Assembly (NCBI GenBank): GCA_017459895.1
Contig: JAFUCA010000001.1
Coordinates: 31,619 to 95,618 of the forward strand
Length of the DNA stretch: 64,000 bases
Direction: 5' to 3'
Source of the DNA: Bacillota bacterium
GTDB lineage: Bacteria; Bacillota; Clostridia; Peptostreptococcales; Anaerovoracaceae
Part shown: positions 36,423-45,973 of the stretch, piece after piece
How the letters are laid out: each line of letters begins with the position of its first letter
Numbering within the stretch: position 1 is the stretch's first letter
Notes under the pieces: model-generated
Database searches by the model: none
What the model was told of the DNA's origin: nothing
The model's input: only the letters and a program-made list of their open reading frames with translations
Made by a program: the position numbers and the translations under genes

Positions 36423-39400
36423 ATGACAAGCATCAAGCGCATATCATGGATCCGGATCCTGATTGCTCTGCTCGCTGTCTGCACAGCCTTTGGACTGATG
36501 ATACAGACCGACACTGTATCGGCGGCCGAAGACGAAGCGGCGGACGGACCGTACTACTACGACGGTTCGTATCAGGGCACAGCATACGGCTACCGGTCCG
36601 ATGTTACGGTTGAGATCACCATCGCAGATCATGAGATCGCGGATATTACAGTGGTCTCCCAGGCAGAGGATGCAGCCTATTGGAAAAAGGCTGTGAAGAT
36701 CCTTGCGGCAATCAAAGAAACCAAGAGCCTGGAGGTCGATACGATCTCCGGAGCGACCGTCAGCAGTACGGCGATCCTGGATGCGGCCAAGGCCGCTCTG
36801 GATCAGGCGCTGAGCGATCCGGCAAGCCCCTTCGTATCCGGTGACGGATCCGAAGCAAGCCCCTACACCATCGTAACGGCGGCGAAGCTGGCTCAGTTCG
36901 CTCAGACCGTCGATGAAGGGGAAACCTACGCGGGCAAGATCGTTGTGCTCGGCGATGACATGGATCTGTCTGACGTGAAGAACTGGAACCCCATCGGTCA
37001 GGAAGCGGATAAAGCCACGGCGGTATTCGACGGAATCTTCGACGCGCAGGGACATGCGGTCATCGGGATGAAGATCTCCGGGAAGTATTCCGACAAAGCG
37101 AACCTGGGACTGTTCGCGGCTCTGGGCAAGGATGCGCAGATCCTGAACCTGACGGTGCAGGACGCGCAGATCAACGTGAAGGGAAACGACGTCCTCCGTG
37201 CAGGCATCATCGCAGGTGATGTGAACGGCGGCGGCGCGGTCATCGACAGCTGCGCAGCAACCGGCAGCATCAACGTAACCAGCAGCGGAGCAGCGCTGGT
37301 CTATGGCGGCGGTCTGGCAGGACGCGTGGGCAACAACACCGTGATCACAAACAACTGGACCGAGGTGGCCATTGACGCCGCATCGCAGGGCGGAAATAAC
37401 TCCGCGTATGCCGGCGGCCTCTACGGAACGGGCGGCAATAACATGGTAGCCGTAAACAACGCCTCCTTTGGCGAAGAAAACGCCAGCGCCCCCGCAAGCA
37501 CCAACTTCGGCGGCATGGCAGGCGGCCTCTCGGCAATGATGACCGGATATGTTTACAACAACTACGCGGTGGGTCCGGCATCCATCGTCAGCGGCAATTC
37601 CGCCCACACCTGGGTAGGAGCTCTGGCAGGACAGGTGACTACCAGCGGAATGACAAAGGATGCCGATAATGTCTATCAGTATCCAGAAGCAGGCCCGCTG
37701 AGAGCGAACAACTACTTCGCGCAGGATGCAGCACTCTCCGCGACGAAGGCCGGTAAGGCGGCAGCGGTCGCGACTGCAGCGGCAGGAACAGGGACAGCCC
37801 CTTATGACACTTACTTCACCGGCACTCCGCTGACGCTGGCGGACATGGCCTCTGCTGATTTTGCGGACACCATGAATGACACGCTGGTGGAAACCGCCGG
37901 ACTGCTGGCGGCGCACGGAATCGAAGGCGTCAGCCTGAAGACATGGGTCGCCGACGGCGGCTATGCGATCCCGACAGGATCCGTCTACAGCGGCGCTGCA
38001 GGCAAGACGGAAGCAGGGGATCCGATCTTCGCCTCCGGCAAGGGAACGAAGAAAAATCCGTACGTGATCGAGACAGCGGATCAGCTGCGTGCCTTCGCAG
38101 CCTCCGTAACGGCAGGAAACAACTATGCTAAGTCCTACATCCAGCTGGGCGCAGACATCGATCTGTCCGCAGCAGAGTGGGATCCCATCAAGGGAAAAAT
38201 CTTTGCGGGAAGCTTCGATGGTGCGGGCCATACCATTCACGGACTGACCATCGGAACGGATCAGAAGCCTTACGAACTCACAGAGGCGACGGGCAATTAC
38301 ATCGGCTTCTTCTCACGGCTGGGTTCCGGAGCAGTGGTCAGAAATGTCGCGTTCACGGATGTTTATATCAATGTGGCATCGGATCGCGGTCTGATGACCG
38401 GCGCTCTGGCAGGATACTCCGCGCAGGGAATCATCGACGGATGCTCCGCCTCCGGAATCGTACAGACATCCTGCAGCAAGGGTAATGCCTTTGTCGGCGG
38501 ACTGATCGGAAGAAATGATGCAGGCGCTGTCATCAACAGCTGGACGGGCGGAACCGTTGTATGCGAAGACACGGCAGCCTGGGTCGAGACCGGCGCCATC
38601 GCAGGTATGAACAACAGCGGACTGATCGCCAACTCCTATTCGCTGAACAGCGTGGAGGCGAAGACCGGTGCGGATAACGGCGGATATTCGATGGGCTCTC
38701 TGATCGCAGGCTATCAGGGCGGCGATGTCGTGAACTGCTACGCGGCAGGAAACCTGACGACAAATGACAAAACCGAGTACTCCGGAATTCTGGCAGGCTG
38801 GATGCGCGGCTACGCCCGCACCTACAACTGCTGGTACAACAAGGACCAGACCATGACCATGGCCGGACAGATCGTAGATCCGGCGACCATCATCGGCATC
38901 TGGCCGGTGGCATACACGGATGACGAAGGTCTGTTCTACATCGGAGGTCTGGCAGAGGGCCTCAATGAGTACAGAGCATCCAACGCAGCAGCTCTGGCGG
39001 ACAGCCTGAATGCAGGACTGGAGGAATGCCCGATCAATATCGAGGATTACGATCTCGGACTGAATGCACTGAAGAAGTGGACGGTTTCCGACGGAACGGC
39101 GGTTCTGGGAGAGGAAACAGCAGACTATTCGTACATGAGACCGGATTGGGAAGAAGTGCCGCAGAAGGAAGTCTCCTATAACAGCGGTATCTGGTACGGC
39201 AGAAGTGACGATGAAAGCACCGTCGTCGCACTGACCATCAGTGACAATGAAGTAACGAAGGTGGAGATGATCGAGGGCGCAGCCTCCGGCGATGCCTATG
39301 ATGAAGCGGTCACCAAGGCGAAGGAAAAAGCCATGTACGGAGACACCAGCACGTATGAAGAGGCAGATCCGTCCATGTTCGCCGGCGGCAGCGGAACGCA

Positions 39401-41285
39401 GGAGGATCCTTATCAGATCGCCAATGAAGTGCAGCTGCGCTATCTGGCAAACTCCATCAATGAAGACGTTGACTGGGAAGGCGTATACTTCCGTCAGACA
39501 GCGAACATCAAGCTGAGCAAAGCAGACTGGACCCCCATCGGATGGGGCATCATGGCGGAGATCAAATCCTCCCCGACCATTTACGCTCAGTATCCGTTCC
39601 GGGGCAGCTTCGACGGTGCGGGCTACACCATTACAGGCCTGACCATCGGCAGCGAAGAGCACCCCTCTGCGGATCCCAGAGTTTCTCTGGCAACCGGACT
39701 GTTCGGTATCCTTGAAGGCGATGAGCAGACCAATGACACACCGCAGGATCCGGAGACCAGATACGTGGAACTGACGGGAATCCATCTGGAGGACGTCTCC
39801 ATCCACGTGAAGGCAGCGTACGATAACTATGCCGGCGCTCTGGCAGGAGATCCGGAACTCGGCTTCCGTGCCATCGACTGCAGCGCGGAGGGTACCATTC
39901 AGACAGAAGCAGAAAACGGCAGCATCTATATGGGCGGCCTGATGGGATATCCGCTTCGCGGACTCATTCAGAACTGCTGGTCCAACATGGAGCTTACCGG
40001 CAATGCATCAGACACCGCGTATGTCGGCGGTCTGTGCGGTCTGGATAACCGTGTCACTACGGTCAACAGCTTCGCTCTCGGAACCGTCGCGGCAAACGGC
40101 AAGAGCATCTATGCCGGCGGTCTGTCCGGAGACTTTGCAGGATTCAGACACAACTGCTATACCGCGGTGAAGGTTGCGGCTGGATCGGACACCGACTATA
40201 TCGGCGCGGTCAACGGCATGGCGTCCGGTATCGCTGCGGAATCCGGCGTTTACTACAGTGAAAAGGCTGGACTGTCCGTGAAGGGAGAAGCAGTGGAAAC
40301 AAAGGCCAGCGGGTATTCCGCAGGATCCCAGAATCAGAATGTGGAAACACCGCAGGCAGATATGGGACAGGCACTGTGCGATGTCCTGAACGGCAACATC
40401 GAGGGCGCTTATGAGGCACTGGTGAAGCTGCACACCGATTTCGGCAGCATCAACCATCACGGACACGGCATGTATTATGCGGATGAAACGAATCAGAGCC
40501 TGAACAAGTGGGGAATCAACGGAATGCAGGCGGTATCCTTCACGGATGCGGCAGTTACACCGGGATCCTCCGTCCTGAACGTCATCAGCGCAGTGACCGA
40601 TACGGAGAAGCTGACGGCTGAGGATGCTGCGGCAGTAGCGGCTGCAGAGAAGGCATATGCGGCACTGACCGATGAGCAGAAAGCGGTGCTTCCGAAGGGA
40701 ACCGAGGAAGCTCTGAAGGCAGCCAGAGAGAAGGTTGACCAGCTGCAGAAGCAGGCAGCAGAGGATGCCGCGGCGGCAGCAGCCGCAGAGGCACAGCTGC
40801 TGGCAGCAGATACAAAGGATGCGGCAGCATCCGCCGCTGCAGCGGCAGCGTACGAGGCACTGACCGACGCCCAGAAGAGCTACGTCTCCGACGAGGCTAA
40901 GAATGCGTATAACGCAGCGGCGCTGACCGCAGCGAAGGCGCAGCTGGCAGGAAGCAGTGACAACACAGCTCTCCAGAAGAAGGTGGATGAGCTCACCGTC
41001 AGAGCGCAGACCGTCGTGAAGGTGAAAGCAAAAGCGAAGAAGGGCAAGAAGGCGAAAGTCAGCTGGAAGTCCCTGGGCGCAGGCTACACCTATGAGGTCT
41101 ACCGCTCGACGAAGCTGAACAAGGGCTTCAAGAAGGTCAGCACGACGACCAAGACCAAGCTGACCGTGAAGAAGCTGAAGGCGAAGAAGACTTATTACGT
41201 CAAGGTTCGCGCGTTTAAGACCGTGAACGGCAAGAAGGTCTACACCGGCTACAGCGATGTGACCTCGTTCAAGGCAAAGAAATAA
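36423..41285 (+). CDS. Giant exported FMN_bind/GLUG-repeat protein A
   Basis: 1620 aa from the ATG at 36423, which follows AAGGAGAAGAAT; an upstream in-frame ATG at 36399 lacks this. Signal peptide at 1-36. FMN_bind domain at about 44-125 with flavinylation motif DTISGAT (Thr112). Three long beta-rich modules follow, each opening with a G.G...PY.I.....L..FA pattern and carrying FDGAGHTI-type and GLUG-like repeats. A WYGRS section between modules two and three resembles an FMN_bind domain without the SGAT motif. The C-terminus is an Ala-rich helical stalk and a fibronectin III-like domain. No sortase signal seen, so attachment is unclear. Likely an outer-face flavin carrier. Confidence 0.8.
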   Translation: MTSIKRISWIRILIALLAVCTAFGLMIQTDTVSAAEDEAADGPYYYDGSYQGTAYGYRSDVTVEITIADHEIADITVVSQAEDAAYWKKAVKILAAIKETKSLEVDTISGATVSSTAILDAAKAALDQALSDPASPFVSGDGSEASPYTIVTAAKLAQFAQTVDEGETYAGKIVVLGDDMDLSDVKNWNPIGQEADKATAVFDGIFDAQGHAVIGMKISGKYSDKANLGLFAALGKDAQILNLTVQDAQINVKGNDVLRAGIIAGDVNGGGAVIDSCAATGSINVTSSGAALVYGGGLAGRVGNNTVITNNWTEVAIDAASQGGNNSAYAGGLYGTGGNNMVAVNNASFGEENASAPASTNFGGMAGGLSAMMTGYVYNNYAVGPASIVSGNSAHTWVGALAGQVTTSGMTKDADNVYQYPEAGPLRANNYFAQDAALSATKAGKAAAVATAAAGTGTAPYDTYFTGTPLTLADMASADFADTMNDTLVETAGLLAAHGIEGVSLKTWVADGGYAIPTGSVYSGAAGKTEAGDPIFASGKGTKKNPYVIETADQLRAFAASVTAGNNYAKSYIQLGADIDLSAAEWDPIKGKIFAGSFDGAGHTIHGLTIGTDQKPYELTEATGNYIGFFSRLGSGAVVRNVAFTDVYINVASDRGLMTGALAGYSAQGIIDGCSASGIVQTSCSKGNAFVGGLIGRNDAGAVINSWTGGTVVCEDTAAWVETGAIAGMNNSGLIANSYSLNSVEAKTGADNGGYSMGSLIAGYQGGDVVNCYAAGNLTTNDKTEYSGILAGWMRGYARTYNCWYNKDQTMTMAGQIVDPATIIGIWPVAYTDDEGLFYIGGLAEGLNEYRASNAAALADSLNAGLEECPINIEDYDLGLNALKKWTVSDGTAVLGEETADYSYMRPDWEEVPQKEVSYNSGIWYGRSDDESTVVALTISDNEVTKVEMIEGAASGDAYDEAVTKAKEKAMYGDTSTYEEADPSMFAGGSGTQEDPYQIANEVQLRYLANSINEDVDWEGVYFRQTANIKLSKADWTPIGWGIMAEIKSSPTIYAQYPFRGSFDGAGYTITGLTIGSEEHPSADPRVSLATGLFGILEGDEQTNDTPQDPETRYVELTGIHLEDVSIHVKAAYDNYAGALAGDPELGFRAIDCSAEGTIQTEAENGSIYMGGLMGYPLRGLIQNCWSNMELTGNASDTAYVGGLCGLDNRVTTVNSFALGTVAANGKSIYAGGLSGDFAGFRHNCYTAVKVAAGSDTDYIGAVNGMASGIAAESGVYYSEKAGLSVKGEAVETKASGYSAGSQNQNVETPQADMGQALCDVLNGNIEGAYEALVKLHTDFGSINHHGHGMYYADETNQSLNKWGINGMQAVSFTDAAVTPGSSVLNVISAVTDTEKLTAEDAAAVAAAEKAYAALTDEQKAVLPKGTEEALKAAREKVDQLQKQAAEDAAAAAAAEAQLLAADTKDAAASAAAAAAYEALTDAQKSYVSDEAKNAYNAAALTAAKAQLAGSSDNTALQKKVDELTVRAQTVVKVKAKAKKGKKAKVSWKSLGAGYTYEVYRSTKLNKGFKKVSTTTKTKLTVKKLKAKKTYYVKVRAFKTVNGKKVYTGYSDVTSFKAKK

Positions 41286-41325
41286 ACAACATCTGATACC
41301 CGTGCTGGCGGGATACAGATCTGAG

Positions 41326-41358
41326 GGCAGGGGAGCTGTGGAATGCAGCTCCCCTGCC
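41326..41358 (+). other. Intercistronic 13-bp perfect hairpin
   Basis: GGCAGGGGAGCTG pairs with CAGCTCCCCTGCC around a 7-nt loop. No T-run follows, so it may be an attenuator or mRNA-stability element between giant genes A and B. A weaker hairpin lies at about 41292-41320. Confidence 0.6.
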
Positions 41359-41388
41359 TGAAATCTTGAAGTAAGGGAGGAAAGGCCG

Positions 41389-44300
41389 ATGAGAAAAAGG
41401 AAGCTGCTGACGGCTCTTTTTGTGGTTATGGCGGCATTGCTCGCGTTTCCGGCCGCCGCTCATGCGGCAGAGGACAGCGTGCCTGTCTGGCTGGACGGGA
41501 CCTGGGAGGGAAGCGGAACCGGATACCAGGGGAAGATCGTCGTATCGGTATCGGTGGAGGACGGAGCGATCCGCGGCATCGATATCATCAGCCATCAGGA
41601 GGATGAACCCTATTGGAGCATGCTGATGGAGGAGGATTTCCTGCAGGCCATTATCGATGCCTCCGGCGGGGAGGTGGACTCGGTTTCCGGGGCAACGAAG
41701 AGCAGTGAAGGTGTGAAACAGGCCGTGGCGGATGCCCTCGCAAAGGCTGAGAAGCCGGACTCGCCAGCCTTTGCAAGGGGCAAGGGGACGGCGAAATACC
41801 CATATGTGATCGAAACAGCGGACCAGCTTGCGGCTTTCGCGCAGCAGGTGGACGCGGGGAATGAATTCGCAGGGGAATACATTCAGCTGGGCGCGGACAT
41901 CGACCTGACGGAGGCTGCCGGCTGGAATCCCATCGGACAGGAGACCACCATCAATACCACCGCAGACAAGAGCAATGTGGATCAGGTCAGCGCGTTTAAC
42001 GGCGACTTCGACGGAGCGGATCACGTGATCCGCGGGCTGACCATTCAGGGGTCGCTGGATGAAGAGAAGAACCTGGGCCTTTTCTCTACACTCAAAAGCG
42101 GCGCGAGGGTCCGGGATCTGCATCTGGAGGATGTGAATATTGACGTAACGGCGCACACCGTGACGAGAGCGGGAGGCCTCTGCGGCGACACCATGAACGG
42201 AACGGTCAGCGACGGAACCTCCGGCGCGATGATCGACGGATGCAGCGTGACCGGCCGGATCCGCGTGGATGTGGACACGGCGTCCATGGCCTTTGCCGGA
42301 GGAATTACCGGCAGGGCGAATATCTGCGCGGTGGTCTCCAACACCTGGAGCGATGCGGATGTCGAGGCGTATTCCCGAGGAGGAAATCCTTCCGCGTATG
42401 CCGGCGGCATCGTGGGCACCACAGGAAACGCGGCGGTGCTGGTGAATGATGCCGTGTTTGGCAGAAGCTATGCCTGCGCGCCGAAGAGCACCAATTTCGG
42501 CGGAATGGCCGGAGGTCTCGGAGCGATGCTGGCCTGCAGGGTCTGGAATACCTACGCCATGGGAGACGCGGGGATCGGTCACGGCGGTTCGTCCCATTCC
42601 TGGGTCGGAGCGCTGGGGGGAGATTTTACCACCTCCGGGATGACGAAGAGCGGATCCGAATACGTCTATCCTCCGACCGGAGACATCCGGGAGTTCGGAT
42701 ACTATGCGGATGACATCGGCCTCACCGAGGAGACCTGGGGAGAGGATGCGGCCATCAGCTCCCTGGCGATCGCGGCCAGAGCATCCGGCGTGGGCTCTGT
42801 GACCTGCGATACGGTCTTTGAGACAAAGGCGCAGGCCCTGAGCCGCGAAAGCATGGGCGGCCAGGAGTTCGCGGATACGCTGAATTCCAACCTGAAGACC
42901 GTAAAGAAACGTCTGGACATCTATGGATATACCCAGGTAAGCCTGCGCTGCTGGGAGGTCTCGGAGGGGGTCGTTCTGCCTCAGGGCGAGCCATGGTATG
43001 CCACCGAGGTGGACGAGGATCTGTTTGCCGGCGGAAGCGGAACGGCGGAGGATCCCTGGCAGATCGAAACCGAGAGTCAGCTGCGCGCCTTCGCGGGATC
43101 GCTGACGGAGGGCATCGATTATGACGGAAGCTATGTGAAGGTGACCCGGGACATCGACATCAGCGGCAGCGACTGGAGCCCCATCGGCGGACAGGAGTAC
43201 GCCTTCAACGGAACCTTCGACGGCGGCGGCTTCACCATCCGGGGAATGCACGCCGGAACGGAGGAGGCTCCTTACGTTATGGGAAGCGCGAACCCGTACA
43301 TGGGATTTTTCGCGGTCCTGGGCCGGGATGCGAAGGTGAAGGATCTGCATCTGACGGATGTGAGCATCTATGCGTCCTCCCCAAGACACCTGTACCTTGG
43401 AGGGATCGCCGGCATCAATGATGCGTCCGACACTCGCGCGGCAACGGTCATCGACGGCTGCAGCGTCCAGGGAAGCCTGCGGGCGGAAGCCGAGGAAGGC
43501 AACACGTTCCTGGGAGGCATTTACGGCTATCAGAACCACGGTGCCGTGATCAACACCTGGACGGACACCGATCTGGTCTGCACCGTGAAAAAGGGCAATG
43601 CCATTGCGGAGGCCGGCGGCATATCCGCCCTGAACAACCGGGGACTGATCGCCGCGTGTTACACCCTGGGGAACGTACAGGGAAGCGCCTCCCGATCCGA
43701 CGGAGATGAAGGCATGGCCGCCACCGGCAATCTGGTGGGCGTCAATGCGGGGGATCTGGCCGGCTGCTGCAGCTTCGGAGACAACACCACCGCGGAATAC
43801 TCGGTCTATGCCGGAGAACTGGCGGGATGGATCACCGGAATCGGCAAGGTCTATTCCTGCTGGTATAACCGGGAAGCGAAGATGACCATCGACGGCAGAG
43901 CCGTGGTTCCGCCGGCGGACTTCGGAACGAAGGTTCCCCCGGGAGTGAATGAAGAAGGAGACGCCTATGTGGGCGGCGTCGTGGATGATCTGAAGGGATT
44001 TACCGGCTCAGAGCTGCCTCAGGTGGCAGAAGCCATGAACGGGAAATACGCCTCCTTCCCCATTGAGATCACCCAGTACGGTCTCAGCGAGAATGCGCTG
44101 CGGCTCTGGGGCGTCCGGGACGAAGGACTCTTCCTGACCGGAGAAACCGCCGCGCTGCAGTACGTGCAGCCGGAAGCGGAGCTGGTCACAGCAGCCGAAC
44201 CGGTCCTGCGGGACGGCATCTGGTATGGCCGCAGCGAGGATAAGAGCGCAGTGGTCGCCATCATTGTGACCTCCGGCAGCGAAGAAGAGCATGCCATTAC

Positions 44301-45957
44301 GGATATCCGGGCCCTCTCAGGGGAGACATCCGGCGATGCCTATGAGGAGGCGCTGGAGACCGCGAAAGAAAAGTGCATGTTCGGCGACCCTTCAGGGTAT
44401 GGCAAAGCGGACCTGTCAGCCTTTGCGGGAAAGGGAACAAAGGAGAACCCCTACCGGATCGAGACGGAGCAGCAGCTTCGGATGCTGGCCCGGTCCGTGA
44501 ATGCGGATGAGAGCTTCGAGGGCGTCTGGTTCCGGCAGAGCGCGGACATCGATCTCAGCGGGCAGGACTGGCTTCCCATCGGCTACGTGGTATACGCGAA
44601 GCGGCTGGAGAAATGGGGACAGTATGCGGCTTATCCCTTCCGGGGAAATTATGACGGCGGCGATTTCAGGATCACCGGACTGCATATCGGAACGAAGGAA
44701 GCGCCGGAGGAAGCCCCGGCGATGGCAGCGACAGCAGGACTCTTCGGTTTCGTCACCGGAAGCCACGACACCAACAGCGCGCTGGCGCAGGATGAGCAGC
44801 CGGTCCGGCTGGAGAACATCCGGCTGGAAGGCGTGCAGGTGCATGTGTCCACAGAGGATCAGAACTACGCGGCGGGGCTGGTCGGCGTGATCCAGAACGG
44901 ATTCGTGATCGACCGCTGCAGCGTGACGGGAGAGATCTCCTCCAATTCGAAAAACAGCTTCGCCAGAGCCGGCGCCATCAGCTCCAATGTGCTGCGGGGA
45001 ATGGTGATGAACACCTGGGCGGATGCATCCGTCAGCGGCATCACGGACGCCGGCAATGCCTACGTGGGCGGTCTGTACGCCATGGATAACCGCACCGCCA
45101 GCCTGAACTGCTACAGCCTTTGCAGCGTGACGGCGGATGCGGCGGCAAACAATAAGATCCACGTTGGCGGCATCACCGGACAGTCCGGCGGCGTCCACTA
45201 CAACTGCTATGCGGCGGGAGATGTGACGGCGCTGAAGACCACCTCGGATGCCGGCGTGGTGAACGGGCGCGCCGCGGGAATCTGCGTGGAGCGCGCGGTC
45301 TATTACAGCACCGATGCGAAGGTGACCGTGGCGGGAGCGCAGCTGACGCCGCCCCCGGCGAACGGAGTTACGGTACCGGCGGATGAGGAGAGCGTACAGG
45401 TCATCGGCAGAAGCGCTTCCGGGATGGCTTCAGCGGAGCTGGCGAAGGAACTGGAGAGGGGCCGGATGGCCGTGACCCAGCAGCTGGCGTCTATCTCAGA
45501 GAAGCTGCAAAAGCTGGAGCTGACCCATGTGATTCAGTCTGAGGTGAGCCCGGAGGCGCTGTCCCCGTGGCAGCAGAAGAACGGGCGTATCACGCTGATG
45601 AGCCGCGCCGAACTGCTGGCGCAGGAGAAGGCGCAGGCTGCAAAGGCTGCGGCGGCGAAGCAGGTAAAAGCGATTCAGTCAGCCCAGGTGAAGAAAGTTA
45701 AGGTCAAAGCGAAGAAAGGAGGAAAGGCAAAGATCCGCTGGAAAGCACTGGGGAAGGGTTACACCTACGAGGTATACCGCTCCGCAAAACTCAAGAAAGG
45801 CTACCGGAAGGTGAAGACCACCACCGGTAAAAAGACCGTGCTGAAGAAGCTGAAAAAGGGCCGCGCCTATTACGTGAAGGTCCGCGCCTATCAGAAGATC
45901 AACGGCAAGAAGGTTTACACGCAATTCAGCAGACCGATAAAGATGAAGGCTAGATAG
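41389..45957 (+). CDS. Giant exported FMN_bind/GLUG-repeat protein B
   Basis: 1522 aa with the same plan as its upstream neighbour: signal peptide (cut near AHA-AED), FMN_bind domain with DSVSGAT (Thr103), three beta-rich modules with FDGG/GLUG-like repeats, a WYGRS degenerate FMN_bind section before the third module, and a C-terminal fibronectin III-like domain (YTYEVYRSAKLKKGY). It lacks the long Ala-rich stalk seen in A, and codon use is GC-richer. Probably a tandem duplicate that has diverged. Ribosome site GGGAGG. Confidence 0.8.
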   Translation: MRKRKLLTALFVVMAALLAFPAAAHAAEDSVPVWLDGTWEGSGTGYQGKIVVSVSVEDGAIRGIDIISHQEDEPYWSMLMEEDFLQAIIDASGGEVDSVSGATKSSEGVKQAVADALAKAEKPDSPAFARGKGTAKYPYVIETADQLAAFAQQVDAGNEFAGEYIQLGADIDLTEAAGWNPIGQETTINTTADKSNVDQVSAFNGDFDGADHVIRGLTIQGSLDEEKNLGLFSTLKSGARVRDLHLEDVNIDVTAHTVTRAGGLCGDTMNGTVSDGTSGAMIDGCSVTGRIRVDVDTASMAFAGGITGRANICAVVSNTWSDADVEAYSRGGNPSAYAGGIVGTTGNAAVLVNDAVFGRSYACAPKSTNFGGMAGGLGAMLACRVWNTYAMGDAGIGHGGSSHSWVGALGGDFTTSGMTKSGSEYVYPPTGDIREFGYYADDIGLTEETWGEDAAISSLAIAARASGVGSVTCDTVFETKAQALSRESMGGQEFADTLNSNLKTVKKRLDIYGYTQVSLRCWEVSEGVVLPQGEPWYATEVDEDLFAGGSGTAEDPWQIETESQLRAFAGSLTEGIDYDGSYVKVTRDIDISGSDWSPIGGQEYAFNGTFDGGGFTIRGMHAGTEEAPYVMGSANPYMGFFAVLGRDAKVKDLHLTDVSIYASSPRHLYLGGIAGINDASDTRAATVIDGCSVQGSLRAEAEEGNTFLGGIYGYQNHGAVINTWTDTDLVCTVKKGNAIAEAGGISALNNRGLIAACYTLGNVQGSASRSDGDEGMAATGNLVGVNAGDLAGCCSFGDNTTAEYSVYAGELAGWITGIGKVYSCWYNREAKMTIDGRAVVPPADFGTKVPPGVNEEGDAYVGGVVDDLKGFTGSELPQVAEAMNGKYASFPIEITQYGLSENALRLWGVRDEGLFLTGETAALQYVQPEAELVTAAEPVLRDGIWYGRSEDKSAVVAIIVTSGSEEEHAITDIRALSGETSGDAYEEALETAKEKCMFGDPSGYGKADLSAFAGKGTKENPYRIETEQQLRMLARSVNADESFEGVWFRQSADIDLSGQDWLPIGYVVYAKRLEKWGQYAAYPFRGNYDGGDFRITGLHIGTKEAPEEAPAMAATAGLFGFVTGSHDTNSALAQDEQPVRLENIRLEGVQVHVSTEDQNYAAGLVGVIQNGFVIDRCSVTGEISSNSKNSFARAGAISSNVLRGMVMNTWADASVSGITDAGNAYVGGLYAMDNRTASLNCYSLCSVTADAAANNKIHVGGITGQSGGVHYNCYAAGDVTALKTTSDAGVVNGRAAGICVERAVYYSTDAKVTVAGAQLTPPPANGVTVPADEESVQVIGRSASGMASAELAKELERGRMAVTQQLASISEKLQKLELTHVIQSEVSPEALSPWQQKNGRITLMSRAELLAQEKAQAAKAAAAKQVKAIQSAQVKKVKVKAKKGGKAKIRWKALGKGYTYEVYRSAKLKKGYRKVKTTTGKKTVLKKLKKGRAYYVKVRAYQKINGKKVYTQFSRPIKMKAR

Positions 45958-45973
45958 CAGGGAGGAACAGCCT

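Noticed and set aside
36444-39806. Long minus-strand open frames opposite giant gene A (497 and 598 codons)
   Set aside because: They are shadows of the strongly coding plus strand; their proteins are Arg/Cys/His-rich, lack ribosome sites and match nothing.
41269-43539. 756-codon minus-strand frame opposite giant gene B
   Set aside because: It is antisense to a gene with signal peptide, domains and ribosome site; its composition is that of an antisense shadow.
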